Assembly: GCA_002354055.1 (NCBI GenBank) | Contig: DEKW01000009.1 | Coordinates: forward strand, 25,065-89,064 | DNA from: Bacteroidales bacterium UBA2712 | GTDB taxonomy: Bacteria; Bacteroidota; Bacteroidia; Bacteroidales; Paludibacteraceae | Length of the DNA stretch: 64,000 bases | Direction of reading: 5' to 3' | In this document: positions 17,263-26,694 of the stretch, piece by piece | How the letters are laid out: every line of letters begins with the position of its first letter | How positions within the stretch are numbered: the first letter of the stretch is position 1 | Notes under the pieces: model-generated | What the model saw: only the letters and a program-made list of their open reading frames with translations | Told to the model about the DNA's origin: nothing | The model's database searches: none | Program-made: the position numbers and the translations under genes

Positions 17263-18755
17263 AGACTTTTGCGCATGCGAGCCGGTTGGATTCCTAATAA
17301 ATCGCGGTACTTAGCAATAGTCCGCCGGGCAATGGGGTAGCCGTTTTGCGCCATCATCTCTACTAACTGTTCGTCCGTCAGCGGGTTACGTTTGTCCTCG
17401 GCATCGATGATCTCTTGCAGTTTTTTCTTGATCTCACGCGTGGATACCTCGTCGCCATCGGCGTTGGTCATGGATTCTGAGAAGAAGTACTTCAGAGGAT
17501 AGATGCCGAATCGCGTCTGGACGTACTTGCTGTTGCTCACACGCGAGATGGTGGAGACATCGTAACCTGTGCGGTCCGCGATGTCTTGCAGAATCATGGG
17601 CTTGAGGCTGGTCTCTTCGCCATCCAGGAAGAAGTCATACTGGGCCTTGAGAATAGCCGTCATGGTCTTCATAAGCGTCTCATTGCGTTGCTTGATAGCA
17701 TCAATGAACCACTGCGCGGAGTCCAGCTTCTGCTTGATGAACTGCGCCGCCTCGCGATTCTCTTTGGACTTGGGCATGGCGTTATACTCCGCTAACATAT
17801 TGGTATATTCACGGCTGACATGCAGTTCCGGGATATCGCCGGTGTTGAGAACGACGAATAACTCCTCGTCGCGTTCCTCGATGGAGAAATCCGGGATGAT
17901 CGTCTCCCGTTGAGTCTCGTACATGTTACCCGTAAAGGCGTTGGCGGGTTTCTGATTCAGGCGAATAATCTCCTGTACTGCCTCTTGGAATGCCTCGTCC
18001 GTGCAGCCGATCCGCTGCATGATTTTGTCGTAGTGGTGCTTGGAGAAGGAATCAAAATGGTCCGCCAGAATCGTGTGAGCTAACTCTATGGCAGCTGTTT
18101 GAGGTTTGCTCTCCAACTGTTTTAATAAGCATTCCTGCAAATTCGCGCTGGCAATGCCGGGAGGATCAAACTCCTTGATCTGGCGTACGATAGACTCCAT
18201 CTCTTCATCGGTGACAGTGATCTGCTCCTGGAACATTATATCATCGACCAACTGCTCGGTCGTACGGCGTAAATATCCATCGTCGTCAATGTTGCCCAAT
18301 ACCCATTTTGCTATATGCCGCTGCGGCTTGGTCATCTTCGTCAGATAGACCTGCGCTTTCAGCTCCTCAATGAGGCTGCTTCCTCCGATGATAGGCACCT
18401 CGCGGCGGTCCTCGTCTATCGGGCTTTGTTGGGGACGAAGCATATAACTCGGCGTCTCGTCGTCGGAGATATACTGCTCATAGTTAAAGTCCTCATTTTG
18501 CAGCGGGTCTCGGTCGCGTCCGTTCTCAAAACCATCGTCCGGCTGGTAGTTCTCGTCAAACTCATCGAACCCTTCGGCTAATGCCTCCGGGCTCTCATCG
18601 CGACCTTCCTCCAATGCGGGGTTTTCCTGCAACTCCTCATTGATACGTTGGTTCAACTCGATAGAAGGCAACTCGAGCATACGAATTACCTGAATCTGTG
18701 CGGGCGACAACTTGGTTGTCTGCGTAAGGGTTTGAGAGAGACCGAATTTTTGCAT
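17259..18755 (-). CDS. rpoN: RNA polymerase sigma-54 factor
   Basis: 498 residues with the full layout. The Gln-rich region I is MQKFGLSQTLTQTTKLSPAQ, an acidic region II spans about 50-115, and the core-binding and HTH domains follow. The RpoN box ARRTIAKYR is at 476-484, near the C-terminus. It directs transcription of promoters with -24/-12 elements by AAA+ activators. It lies 3 nt after the aminotransferase gene. The NtrY-like kinase at 39812-41263 could belong to a sigma-54-linked system, but no activator gene is in this window. Confidence 0.96.
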   Translation of the reverse strand: MQKFGLSQTLTQTTKLSPAQIQVIRMLELPSIELNQRINEELQENPALEEGRDESPEALAEGFDEFDENYQPDDGFENGRDRDPLQNEDFNYEQYISDDETPSYMLRPQQSPIDEDRREVPIIGGSSLIEELKAQVYLTKMTKPQRHIAKWVLGNIDDDGYLRRTTEQLVDDIMFQEQITVTDEEMESIVRQIKEFDPPGIASANLQECLLKQLESKPQTAAIELAHTILADHFDSFSKHHYDKIMQRIGCTDEAFQEAVQEIIRLNQKPANAFTGNMYETQRETIIPDFSIEERDEELFVVLNTGDIPELHVSREYTNMLAEYNAMPKSKENREAAQFIKQKLDSAQWFIDAIKQRNETLMKTMTAILKAQYDFFLDGEETSLKPMILQDIADRTGYDVSTISRVSNSKYVQTRFGIYPLKYFFSESMTNADGDEVSTREIKKKLQEIIDAEDKRNPLTDEQLVEMMAQNGYPIARRTIAKYRDLLGIQPARMRKSL

Positions 18756-18758
18756 AAT

Positions 18759-19919
18759 TTATCCGATTAGTTCCAAGACGGAAGAGGTGATATAAGCTAA
18801 CTGTTCGTCGTCCAACTCCGTGTGCATCGGCAGCGACAGGACGCAAGAGGCTAATTTCTCAGCAACAGGGAAATCGCCGTCTTTATAACGTGGATCGAGG
18901 TACGCTTTCTGCTGATGCAGCGGTACCGGGTAGTAGATCATCGCAGGAATACCACGCTCGGCTAATCCCTCGCGCAACTTGTCGCGGTCGGCTCCTACTA
19001 CACGTAGGGTATATTGGTGATAGACGTGTGTCGAATGGGGCTCATGGCCAGGAATCAGCAGTTTGTCGTTGCCTTCAAACGCTTTGTCGTAGTAGGCAGC
19101 AGCGCGTTGACGGGCAGCGATATACTCATCCAAGTGGGGGAGTTTAGCATCCAAAACGGCAGCCTGAATGCTATCCAGACGGCTATTCACACCGATCATG
19201 TCATGGTGATAGCGAACAACCATTCCGTGGTTGGCGATAGCACGCATGCGAGCTGCCAGATCGTCGTCGTTGGTGAAGATAGCACCGCCGTCTCCGTAGC
19301 AACCGAGGTTCTTTGAGGGGAAGAAACTGGTACAACCGATATGACCGATGGTACCTGCCTGCTTGGTCTCGCCGTTAGCGAACGTATATTTCGCTCCGAT
19401 AGCCTGACATGCGTCCTCTACGACAAAGAGGTGATGCTCTTTGGCGAGAGCCATGATAGCCTCCATGTTGGCGCATTGACCGAACAGGTGTACCGGCACG
19501 ATGGCTTTGGTATGCGGAGTGATGGCTTTGCGAACGGACTCGATATCCATATTCATCGTGTCCCACTCTACATCGACCACCACCGGTGTCAGACCCAAGA
19601 GAGCTACTACTTCGGCGGTAGCGATAAAGGTAAAGGTCGGGGTGATCACTTCATCTCCCGGCTTCAGACCAAGTCCCATCAGCGCTATCTGTAACGCGTC
19701 GGTTCCATTACCGACGTTGATGACATGCTTGGCGCCGGTATATGCCTCCAGATGTGCCTGAAAATCCGACACTTTCTGACCTTTTACGAACGCTGCGGAT
19801 TCAATCACTTCCTGTATCCCGGCGTCTATATCCTGCTTGATTCGCTGATATTGCGATTGCAGGTCAACCATCTGAATTTTTTTCTTAGGCGCAAGGCCAC
19901 GATTAACTTCGTTTTTCAT
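18759..19919 (-). CDS. DegT/DnrJ/EryC1/StrS aminotransferase
   Basis: 386 residues, a PLP-dependent nucleotide-sugar aminotransferase. Visible motifs are NVGNGTDAL at 68-76, VEDACQAIGA (PLP-N1 contact D169) and the Schiff-base lysine K203 in FFPSKNLGCYGDGG. Sequence style is close to WbpE/WlbC enzymes that aminate a 3-oxo hexuronate for surface polysaccharide. No other glycan genes are nearby; coaE, which often follows ybbR in Bacteroidales, is replaced here by this gene. ATGA overlap with the ybbR-like gene. Confidence 0.9.
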   Translation of the reverse strand: MKNEVNRGLAPKKKIQMVDLQSQYQRIKQDIDAGIQEVIESAAFVKGQKVSDFQAHLEAYTGAKHVINVGNGTDALQIALMGLGLKPGDEVITPTFTFIATAEVVALLGLTPVVVDVEWDTMNMDIESVRKAITPHTKAIVPVHLFGQCANMEAIMALAKEHHLFVVEDACQAIGAKYTFANGETKQAGTIGHIGCTSFFPSKNLGCYGDGGAIFTNDDDLAARMRAIANHGMVVRYHHDMIGVNSRLDSIQAAVLDAKLPHLDEYIAARQRAAAYYDKAFEGNDKLLIPGHEPHSTHVYHQYTLRVVGADRDKLREGLAERGIPAMIYYPVPLHQQKAYLDPRYKDGDFPVAEKLASCVLSLPMHTELDDEQLAYITSSVLELIG

Positions 19920-20830
19920 TGTTCTAAGATAAATTCCACTACGCCGGGATAGGCCCAGGCGGCAGTGATATAAGGGTTTGTGTAGCTGATCTCCACATCT
20001 AACTTATCGGTTCGTTCCGGAGAATAAGTGCACCAGGCATGGATGTCATTCGCTTTTACCTGCGCAAAATGGTTCATACCTACTCGCACACTCACTTCTA
20101 CTTCTTTTGGGAAAAGGCGGACGTGATAGCCCTCCGGTACACCTTTTATATGTATCGGGATAGCGAATTTCTTCTCCGTAAACCGCTCTGCGATGATGCA
20201 CAGATCCACACTGTCTTCCTCTGCACGGATGCCTTGCGGCACCTCGATGGCGCATCGTACACGCATGGTATCGCTGACTTCACTGAGGTCCTGCCACTCG
20301 GTATAGAGTGTGTCGATAGGGGAGAGGTTTTTTTCGTCGCCGAAGATCTTCATCTGCTTGCGGCTGAGTGCCGGTTGCCCGATGATCTGGTACTCATTGG
20401 CGGTTTTCAGGTCGCCTCTAAACATCAGAAGCACGCTCTTCTCCTGCTCGGTAAAGAAATCGCATGTGATGTCCTCCGGCTGCGTCTCAATCAGGCGGCT
20501 CGTACCTTGCAGAATATCGCTGATACTTCGCCTGAGGGCATCCGAGGGGATGTAGATACGTCCTCTCTCTCCGTGGATATACGAATGCAGATCGATGGTC
20601 AGGCGCAGAGGGTCGCGGTGGTATGTGTTGAGCCGTGCGCCGGCGTCGCGAACCTCAATCATCACCGTATCCGGCAGCCCGGGGGCTTTCAGACCGATGG
20701 CGTCCGGCTTACCGGTATATTGAATCAGTACCGGCACACGGGTGTTGCGCACCGACTGCATTGCGTGACCATACCAGACAAGCGTAGCTATGATCACAAA
20801 AAGCAGAAATGTTAGAACGTCGCGTCTCAC
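19916..20830 (-). CDS. YbbR-like protein
   Basis: 304 residues with one N-terminal transmembrane helix (about residues 6-22) and a periplasmic beta-rich region. The repeated LPDTVMIEVRDAGARL and VPEGYHVRLFPKEVEVSVRV segments match the YbbR repeat pattern. Its place between yajC and downstream genes in the nusB run is conserved in Bacteroidales. YbbR/CdaR proteins regulate diadenylate cyclase in Firmicutes; no cyclase gene is adjacent here, so the role is open. Confidence 0.78.
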   Translation of the reverse strand: MRRDVLTFLLFVIIATLVWYGHAMQSVRNTRVPVLIQYTGKPDAIGLKAPGLPDTVMIEVRDAGARLNTYHRDPLRLTIDLHSYIHGERGRIYIPSDALRRSISDILQGTSRLIETQPEDITCDFFTEQEKSVLLMFRGDLKTANEYQIIGQPALSRKQMKIFGDEKNLSPIDTLYTEWQDLSEVSDTMRVRCAIEVPQGIRAEEDSVDLCIIAERFTEKKFAIPIHIKGVPEGYHVRLFPKEVEVSVRVGMNHFAQVKANDIHAWCTYSPERTDKLDVEISYTNPYITAAWAYPGVVEFILEQ

Positions 20831-20833
20831 GAT

Positions 20834-21175
20834 TTATTTCTTCTCTTCTTTAGCGGCTGCTTGTTGTGCGTCAGCTACGTCAGCGAAGACGCTGTCTTTG
20901 CTCACTTTGATTGTTACGTCCTTGGCGATAGTGATGATGAAAGTGGTCTCCTGTACCTCTTTGATCTCACCATAGATACCACCGGCGGTAACGACCTTGT
21001 CGCCTTTCTTCATGGCCTCTCGTTGTGCTTGAAGCTCTTTCTGCTTCTTCGTCTGGGGACGAATCATAAAGAAATAGAATACTACGAAAATCAGAATCAT
21101 CATGATCCAGAAGTACAATTGATTGCCTTGAGCGGCTGTGCCTGCCTCGGCTTGTAAAAGAATGAAATTAAGCAT
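20834..21175 (-). CDS. yajC: Preprotein translocase subunit YajC
   Basis: 113 residues with one transmembrane helix (LYFWIMMILIFVVFYFFMIR) followed by the family signature RPQTKKQKELQ. The soluble tail carries KGDKVVTAGGIYGEI, the YajC core motif. It works with SecDF at the inner membrane. It lies 36 nt downstream of nusB and 3 nt before the ybbR-like gene. Confidence 0.95.
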   Translation of the reverse strand: MLNFILLQAEAGTAAQGNQLYFWIMMILIFVVFYFFMIRPQTKKQKELQAQREAMKKGDKVVTAGGIYGEIKEVQETTFIITIAKDVTIKVSKDSVFADVADAQQAAAKEEKK

Positions 21176-21211
21176 AATGTATAGTTTTTTATTTTTGTTT
21201 CTAAATAGGGT

Positions 21212-22165
21212 TTATTTGAGACTAAGAATTTTGAAGCACTCTCCGCTGTTCTTGAGATCTCTCAAAATTTCCGTCAGGATGCCGTTGATGAACATATAGC
21301 TCTTGTCGCCGGAATAGGTTTTGGCCAACTCTATATATTCGTTCATCGAAACCGTCAGCGCAATCTCCTCAAACTCGAGAATCTCAGCTAACGCGGTCTC
21401 CAAAATGATTCGGTCCATGTATGCAATCCGGTCAGCGTCCCAGTTCTTCAAATGCGAGTTGATCATCTCTTCGTACGAATCGTGCCCCTCAATCGCTTTC
21501 TCCAACAACTTGGTGGCAAATCGCAGTTCGTCCTCACTGTCGAACATCTCCAAAAGTGCTGTCTCGGGTGTGCTGTCTTCTTTGAAACGCTTGATGGTCT
21601 TGATGACATAACTGATGACCACATCGGCATCGGTCGTCCAATTGGATTTATCCAAAGTCAGCTCCATCTCGTCTAAGCCCTCGGCCAGGATGTCATCGTT
21701 CGCCAAGATATTTTGGAAAATGAGCCGCCAAATCTTCTTGTCGTCCTCGTAAGAACACTCCTCCGCGCTCATATATTGGCGATAAAAATCACTCTCTGTC
21801 AGCCTGCGGTAGGTCTCTGCTACCACGGTCATGCCGCTGTCCCAACTTAGTTTTTGCTCCAGGATGCGATTGCGTAAAGCGCGATTGTCGAAAATCTGTT
21901 GTGCAAAGCGGTTCTGTATAAACCGACGGTTAGGTTGCCATCCCGAGTGAGTCGCACGGGCGCGATTAATCTGTTCCTCCAACTGCTGCTGCGCATAGGC
22001 GGTTAACTCGTTCACGAAATCCAGAAGTACGAAATACAAGTCGTACGTGTCTGCGAAACTCTTTGTTAACTCTTTGCGTGCGCTCGTCACCGTTTTGTCG
22101 CCGTCCTCATAGAAGGCAAACAGCGTTTGGACGACACGCGTCCGGACCATAGTTCTGTTAATCAT
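21212..22165 (-). CDS. nusB: Transcription antitermination factor NusB
   Basis: 317 residues, the long form typical of Bacteroidota (short NusB is about 140). The N-terminus begins MINRTMVRTRVVQTLFAFYE, and the NusB fold occupies the C-terminal half, with EEIALTVSMNEYIELAKTYS and SYMFINGILTEI. It binds boxA in rRNA leaders with NusE. It heads the minus-strand run that extends to the HAD gene and is read from the shared promoter region at 22225-22272. Confidence 0.93.
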   Translation of the reverse strand: MINRTMVRTRVVQTLFAFYEDGDKTVTSARKELTKSFADTYDLYFVLLDFVNELTAYAQQQLEEQINRARATHSGWQPNRRFIQNRFAQQIFDNRALRNRILEQKLSWDSGMTVVAETYRRLTESDFYRQYMSAEECSYEDDKKIWRLIFQNILANDDILAEGLDEMELTLDKSNWTTDADVVISYVIKTIKRFKEDSTPETALLEMFDSEDELRFATKLLEKAIEGHDSYEEMINSHLKNWDADRIAYMDRIILETALAEILEFEEIALTVSMNEYIELAKTYSGDKSYMFINGILTEILRDLKNSGECFKILSLK

Positions 22166-22224
22166 ATATTATTTATTATTGTTCGTGTATGTGCGCGCAC
22201 CATGCGCGCAACTAAAAAATCGCA

Positions 22225-22272
22225 CAAAGATACAAAAAAATTTGCACATGTGCAAAAAAAAGTGTAATTTTG
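22225..22272. promoter_or_regulatory. Divergent promoter pair sharing a palindromic -33 region
   Basis: Plus strand: TTTG 22241-22244, 20-nt spacer, TAATTTTG 22265-22272, for the DUF3276 gene. Minus strand: TTTG 22253-22256, 20-nt spacer, TATCTTTG 22225-22232, for nusB. The two -33 boxes are the arms of the perfect palindrome TTTGCACATGTGCAAA (22241-22256). The region 39747-39794 has the same geometry base for base. Two palindromic TGCGCGCA words lie at about 22193-22210 in the nusB leader. Confidence 0.8.
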
Positions 22273-22302
22273 CGCAGTTTTTCTCACTAAACTACAAAAA
22301 AG

Positions 22303-22668
22303 ATGGAAAATCAGAAGGAAGAAAGACGCGAACAGGAGATTGTTTACAGCCGTTCGGTCAAAGCAGGGAAGCGTATTTATTACTTAGATGTACGCAAGGC
22401 TCGCAACAACGATTTGTATCTCTCTATCACGGAGAGCAAACGCCGTCAGGCCGAGGAAGGAGAGGCTCCTTCGTTTGAGAAACACAAAGTGTTTCTGTAC
22501 AAAGAAGACTTTGCTCACTTTACAGAAGGACTTCAAGATGTCATTGCATTCGTTCAAAACCAATTAGGTACGATCGAGGAGCGTCCGGAGTGGAATCCTG
22601 AAAAGGAAGAAAACGCATCGGAAGATGAAGAGCCTAAGAAGAAAGGTCTCTTCGGCATCTTCAAATAA
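22303..22668 (+). CDS. DUF3276 (PUR-alpha-like) nucleic-acid-binding protein
   Basis: 121 residues. DUF3276 is a bacterial relative of the PUR domain and binds single-stranded DNA or RNA in studied spirochaete members. The core is VYSRSVKAGKRIYYLDVRKA followed by DLYLSITESKR, then an acidic tail ending KKKGLFGIFK. It is monocistronic, divergent from nusB, and its end overlaps the coaBC end by 8 nt. Confidence 0.85.
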   Translation: MENQKEERREQEIVYSRSVKAGKRIYYLDVRKARNNDLYLSITESKRRQAEEGEAPSFEKHKVFLYKEDFAHFTEGLQDVIAFVQNQLGTIEERPEWNPEKEENASEDEEPKKKGLFGIFK

Positions 22669-23869
22669 TTACAGCTTCGATTATTTTGTCGGCTATCTCA
22701 GTTTTACTTTGCAGCGGTAACTCAACCGAGTTTCCGTCTGCGGAGAGGATGGTCACGCAGTTGGTGTCGGTTCCAAAACCGGCTCCTTTGTCGCGCAACG
22801 AATTGAGGACGATAGCATCCAGCCGTTTGCGCTCCAACTTGAGGAGCGCATTCTTTTTTTCATCGTGAGTCTCGAGCGCAAAACCGATTAATCGCTGACC
22901 GTCTTTTTTGCTTTCGCCTAACGACCGTGCTATGTCGGGCGTCAGCACCATACGGAGGTTCATCTCCGTCTGGCCCGGTTGCTTCTTGATCTTCTCATTG
23001 GCTTGCTCCGCCGGCGTGAAATCCGCTACCGCAGCGCATAAGATAGCGGTGTCGGCTTTAGGCCATTCAGCTTGGCAGGCTTCATACATCGATTGCGCAC
23101 TGATGGCATCTATGCGATGAATCCGCCCGAAAGGATTCGTAAACGAGGTACTTACAGCTCCGCACACTAATGTCACTTCTGCGCCTCTGCGTGCGCAAGC
23201 CTGAGCGAGCGCAAAACCCATCTTTCCGGTAGAGTAATTGCTTATAAACCGAACGGGGTCAATCGCTTCACGCGTACCGCCGGCTGTGATGAGAATGTGT
23301 CTGCCGGTGAGATCTTTCTTTGCCAACGCATATTCAAGTGCCTCTTGCAGCACCTCCACCTCCGGCATCCGGCCTTTGCCTTCCGTGCCGCAAGCTAAGG
23401 GACCGCATGCGGGTTCCATGACCGAGATATTCGTCCATTTTCGGATGGTCTCGATGGCGTGTTGGGTAGCCGGACTCTCCCACATCTTGTCGTTCATAGC
23501 CGGTGCTACCACAATGGGTTTGCGCGCTGTGCAGGAACAGATAGTGGTCGTTAGCGCGTCGTCAGCGATGCCGGCTGCCATCTTGGCAAGGACGTTCGCC
23601 GTTGCCGGTGCTATGATCATGGCGTCACACCAGTCGGGCAGGGAAATATGCTCGGTCGAGTGCTCGTTTATAGCGGCGAACACATCCGAATACACCCTGC
23701 TTCCCGATACGGTCTGCAGGGTGAGTTCTGTCACGAACTCCAGAGCGTTTTTCGTCGTTGCTACCCGCACTTCTGCGCCGGCTTTGACGAGCAAACGGAT
23801 GAGTTCCGGGATCTTGTAGGCAGCTATGCCGCCGCTGATCCCCACCAAGATGTGTTTGCCTTTTAGCAT
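22661..23869 (-). CDS. coaBC: Bifunctional CoaBC (PPC synthetase / decarboxylase)
   Basis: 402 residues. The N-terminal flavoprotein CoaC half contains the FMN-binding GISGGIAAYK and the catalytic-cysteine loop ACGPLACGTEGKGRM. The C-terminal CoaB half contains GGTREAIDPVRFISNYSTGK and the CTP-binding KIKK segment. It converts 4'-phosphopantothenate and cysteine to 4'-phosphopantetheine for CoA. TAATG junction with rpoZ, third gene after bamD, an arrangement conserved in Bacteroidales. Confidence 0.95.
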   Translation of the reverse strand: MLKGKHILVGISGGIAAYKIPELIRLLVKAGAEVRVATTKNALEFVTELTLQTVSGSRVYSDVFAAINEHSTEHISLPDWCDAMIIAPATANVLAKMAAGIADDALTTTICSCTARKPIVVAPAMNDKMWESPATQHAIETIRKWTNISVMEPACGPLACGTEGKGRMPEVEVLQEALEYALAKKDLTGRHILITAGGTREAIDPVRFISNYSTGKMGFALAQACARRGAEVTLVCGAVSTSFTNPFGRIHRIDAISAQSMYEACQAEWPKADTAILCAAVADFTPAEQANEKIKKQPGQTEMNLRMVLTPDIARSLGESKKDGQRLIGFALETHDEKKNALLKLERKRLDAIVLNSLRDKGAGFGTDTNCVTILSADGNSVELPLQSKTEIADKIIEAVII

Positions 23870-24201
23870 TACTTAAGTGCCTCGTCGCGGTTTCCGAGAC
23901 GGTAAACCAACTCGCCGTCGATAAACTCCTGAGTAGCCATCAACGATGGTTTCGGCAGACGCTCGTACTGGCGGCTGATCTCAATCTGCTCGCGGTTCTC
24001 AAACGTCTCCTCCAGATTGTCCTGAGGAATAGAGAAATCCTGCAGTTTGGCGTCCAACTCACGCTTGATACCGGCACTGATCTGATTCGCACGTTTTGCA
24101 ATGATTGCCACGGTCTCATATACGTTGCCAACCGGCTCCATGAGCTGGTTTACATCGCGGGTTACCGTGTTCTTGGGGGCTTTAGAATTCTTGTAATCCA
24201 T
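23869..24201 (-). CDS. rpoZ: RNA polymerase omega subunit
   Basis: 110 residues of the Rpb6/omega family in its Bacteroidota form. The conserved helix is GNVYETVAIIAKRANQISAG, with the usual ELDAKLQDF following and a family-specific acidic C-terminus. It supports RNAP assembly around beta-prime. It lies between bamD (3 nt) and coaBC (TAATG overlap). Confidence 0.9.
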   Translation of the reverse strand: MDYKNSKAPKNTVTRDVNQLMEPVGNVYETVAIIAKRANQISAGIKRELDAKLQDFSIPQDNLEETFENREQIEISRQYERLPKPSLMATQEFIDGELVYRLGNRDEALK

Positions 24202-24204
24202 ATC

Positions 24205-25011
24205 TTATTCTTTTGTTATTTTTCGTATTTGTACCATCATCTTATCCGCCTCTTTGCGGTGCTTTGAGGTCGGATATTCGGTGGTAAAATTATAATATTC
24301 GTCCTGTGCATCCCGAGCGCGTTCCAACTTCTTGTCCTCAAAGGAGTTAACCATCTGTTGGTACTTGGCTTGAAGTATCAGCCAACTGAAATCCTCTTGG
24401 TATTTATTGCTCGGATAGTTACGTAGCGCATTCTTAGAGACAATCTCGCAGCTGAGGTAGTTATTTCCCAAGTACGATCCCAAATTGTAGTACAACTGTG
24501 CGCTTTTTAATTCCTTCAACGCCAGTTTGTCGTACATCTCGCTCATCTCCTGGTATGCCTGCTCGGCGTAAGGACTCTCCGGGTACAACTCTACGAATTG
24601 CGTGAACGCATCGATGGCTTTCCGGGTTATGCCCTGGTCCAGACGGGCATCTGGCGAATCGAGGTACTGGCAGTGACCCACCTGGAAGTATGCCTCCGCT
24701 GCATATTTGCCTTTCGGATAATTGCGGATATAAGCCTGATAGTAGTCCGTTGCGGACTCATAACTCTTCTGTCCCATATAACTCCGCGCCAGGTATGCCA
24801 GAATGTCTTCCGATCGCTCCGTTCCCTTATAATATGAACTCACATCGTCCAGAAGGGTCTGCGATTTGACGTACTGTTTGTTGTTAAAATAGCGCAAAGC
24901 TGCCTGGTATTTCTCCTCCGGATCGCGCGATTTCAACAGACGCTGGTAGTCGCCGCAAGCGGAAAAAACAACCGTCACAAATAGTAATATAATTAATCCT
25001 TTTATGCGCAT
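24205..25011 (-). CDS. bamD: Outer-membrane assembly lipoprotein BamD
   Basis: 268 residues. A type II signal ends in the lipobox FSAC with C19 as the lipidated cysteine. Five or so TPR units follow (YFNNKQYVKSQTLLDDV, YIRNYPKGKYAAEAYFQVGH). BamD is the essential partner of BamA in beta-barrel insertion. First gene of bamD-rpoZ-coaBC; a promoter is visible just upstream. Confidence 0.93.
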   Translation of the reverse strand: MRIKGLIILLFVTVVFSACGDYQRLLKSRDPEEKYQAALRYFNNKQYVKSQTLLDDVSSYYKGTERSEDILAYLARSYMGQKSYESATDYYQAYIRNYPKGKYAAEAYFQVGHCQYLDSPDARLDQGITRKAIDAFTQFVELYPESPYAEQAYQEMSEMYDKLALKELKSAQLYYNLGSYLGNNYLSCEIVSKNALRNYPSNKYQEDFSWLILQAKYQQMVNSFEDKKLERARDAQDEYYNFTTEYPTSKHRKEADKMMVQIRKITKE

Positions 25012-25028
25012 TTTTCCAAAATAGCCCG

Positions 25029-25060
25029 CAAAATTACAACAATTTTTTCATATATGCAAG
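25029..25060 (-). promoter_or_regulatory. bamD promoter
   Basis: Minus strand: CTTG (25057-25060), 20-nt spacer, TAATTTTG (25029-25036), 18 nt before the bamD start codon. The -33 is one base off TTTG. Confidence 0.65.
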
Positions 25061-25097
25061 ACCTAAGCCAATTTTTTTAGTGTTTTTGCTGAATTTT

Positions 25098-25129
25098 CTT
25101 GCATATATCAATTTTTTGTTGTATCTTTG
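25098..25129 (+). promoter_or_regulatory. pdxJ promoter
   Basis: CTTG at 25098-25101, 20-nt spacer, TATCTTTG at 25122-25129. It places the start of transcription about 25136, so an upstream ATG at 25099 cannot be used and the ATG at 25165 is the pdxJ start. Confidence 0.75.
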
Positions 25130-25164
25130 CCGAAAATTTGAAATCTCTTTATAGAACGAGGGTC

Positions 25165-25878
25165 ATGACGAAGCTGAGTGTGAATATTAATAAGGTCGCT
25201 ACGTTGCGTAATGCGCGCGGCGGGAATGTACCGGATGTACAGCGTTTTGCAGTGGATTGCGAGCTCTTTGGAGCCCAGGGAATCACGGTTCATCCGCGCC
25301 CGGATGAGCGGCATATACGCAAGGAGGATGTGTACCAGCTCAAATCGATGGTTACCACGGAGTTGAACGTCGAGGGGAATCCTACGGAGGAGTTTCTCGC
25401 GTTGGTTACGGATATACGGCCGACCCAGGTGACTTTGGTGCCCGATGATCCTTCGCAGTTGACCTCTAACCACGGATGGGATACGAAACGTCATTTGGAT
25501 TTCCTCAAAGGCGTGGTGAATCAACTGCACGCCTATCGGATTCGCGTCAGCATTTTCGTAGATCCGGATCCGTTGATGGTCGAGTATGCGCTGCGAACTG
25601 GCGCTGACCGTGTGGAGTTATATACCGGCCCGTACGCAGAGATGTTTGTCGAGGACCCGAAAAAGGCAATCGAGAAATATCGTCCGGCGGCGGAGAAGGC
25701 GCACGAGTTGGGACTGGGCATGAACGCAGGGCACGACTTGAACCTCAAGAATCTCAAACCCTTTGTGAAAGCTTTCCCTTGGACCGCAGAAGTATCCATC
25801 GGGCATGCCATCATTTGTGACGCACTCTACCTCGGAATCCAGGAGACGATTCAGGAGTACTTGGACTTGCTAAAATGA
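25165..25878 (+). CDS. pdxJ: Pyridoxine 5'-phosphate synthase
   Basis: 237 residues, TIM barrel. It condenses 1-deoxyxylulose-5-phosphate with 3-amino-2-oxopropyl phosphate to pyridoxine phosphate. Family motifs are visible: [51 protein letters not shown] and [14 protein letters not shown]. The start is set by the promoter box just upstream. A four-unit 11-bp array begins 3 nt after its stop. Several PLP enzymes are in the window (kbl, DegT-type, YggS). Confidence 0.96.
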   Translation: MTKLSVNINKVATLRNARGGNVPDVQRFAVDCELFGAQGITVHPRPDERHIRKEDVYQLKSMVTTELNVEGNPTEEFLALVTDIRPTQVTLVPDDPSQLTSNHGWDTKRHLDFLKGVVNQLHAYRIRVSIFVDPDPLMVEYALRTGADRVELYTGPYAEMFVEDPKKAIEKYRPAAEKAHELGLGMNAGHDLNLKNLKPFVKAFPWTAEVSIGHAIICDALYLGIQETIQEYLDLLK

Positions 25879-25880
25879 AA

Positions 25881-25924
25881 TAAGACTTTAGTAAGACTTT
25901 TGTAAGGGTTTAGTAAGACTTTTC
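25881..25924. repeat. 44-bp array of four 11-bp units
   Basis: TAAGACTTTAG, TAAGACTTTTG, TAAGGGTTTAG and TAAGACTTTTC are contiguous. It begins just after the pdxJ stop, in the 123-nt gap before exbB. Further degenerate TAAGG words follow to about 25950. Same period and copy number as 34569-34612 and 57128-57171. Confidence 0.85.
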
Positions 25925-26001
25925 CTAGACCATAGTAAGGGGTAAATAAGGATCCCAATTTTTGAAATCACTTCTATAAACGAATATAAAAATTAACAAA
26001 T

Positions 26002-26694
26002 ATGTTGTTGCAAATTGACACAATCGCGCTCGCTGAAGAGGCGATCATCGAAGCGGCAGAGCCCGCTCAGGAGTCCATTAATCTGTTTGAAATGGCGCAG
26101 TACGGCGGATGGATCATGGTGATCCTTGCTATTCTGCTGGCTGTAGCTTGTTATATCTTCATTGCCCGTTTGGTGGTTATCAAGCAGGCTACGCGCGAAG
26201 ATAAGTCCTTCATGGACCGCATTCGTGATTACATCCACGAGGGTAAGATTGACTCCGCTATCAACCTCTGCAAGCAGACCGATACCCCTTCGGCGCACAT
26301 GATTGAGAAAGGGATCAGTCGTATCGGCCGTCCGATGCAGGACGTACAGGTAGCTGTGGAGAATGTCGGTAACCTCGAGGTCGGCAAGCTCGAGAAGGGC
26401 TTGGTGATCATGGCTACTATCGCTGCCGGTGCTCCGATGCTTGGTTTCTTGGGAACGGTGCTCGGTATGGTGCAGACGTTCTATAACATGGCGCAGACGT
26501 CGGGTGGCATCATTGAGATGTCGGCGCTCTCAACCGGTATGTACCAAGCGATGGTGACGACCATCGGAGGTCTGATTGTCGGCATTCTGGCAATGTTCGC
26601 ATATAACTATCTCGTGGCACGCATCGACCGCGTGGTGCGCTTGCTCGAATCCCGTACACTCGAGTTTATGGATCTTCTAAATGAACCCGCATAA
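26002..26694 (+). CDS. exbB: ExbB/TolQ-family proton channel
   Basis: 230 residues with three transmembrane helices (WIMVILAILLAVACYIFIAR; a second in the APMLGFLGTVLGMVQTF segment; a third in MVTTIGGLIVGILAMFAYNY). It forms the inner-membrane motor with ExbD that energises TonB. First gene of exbB-exbD-tonB; TAATG junction to exbD. No clear TAnnTTTG box upstream. Confidence 0.92.
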   Translation: MLLQIDTIALAEEAIIEAAEPAQESINLFEMAQYGGWIMVILAILLAVACYIFIARLVVIKQATREDKSFMDRIRDYIHEGKIDSAINLCKQTDTPSAHMIEKGISRIGRPMQDVQVAVENVGNLEVGKLEKGLVIMATIAAGAPMLGFLGTVLGMVQTFYNMAQTSGGIIEMSALSTGMYQAMVTTIGGLIVGILAMFAYNYLVARIDRVVRLLESRTLEFMDLLNEPA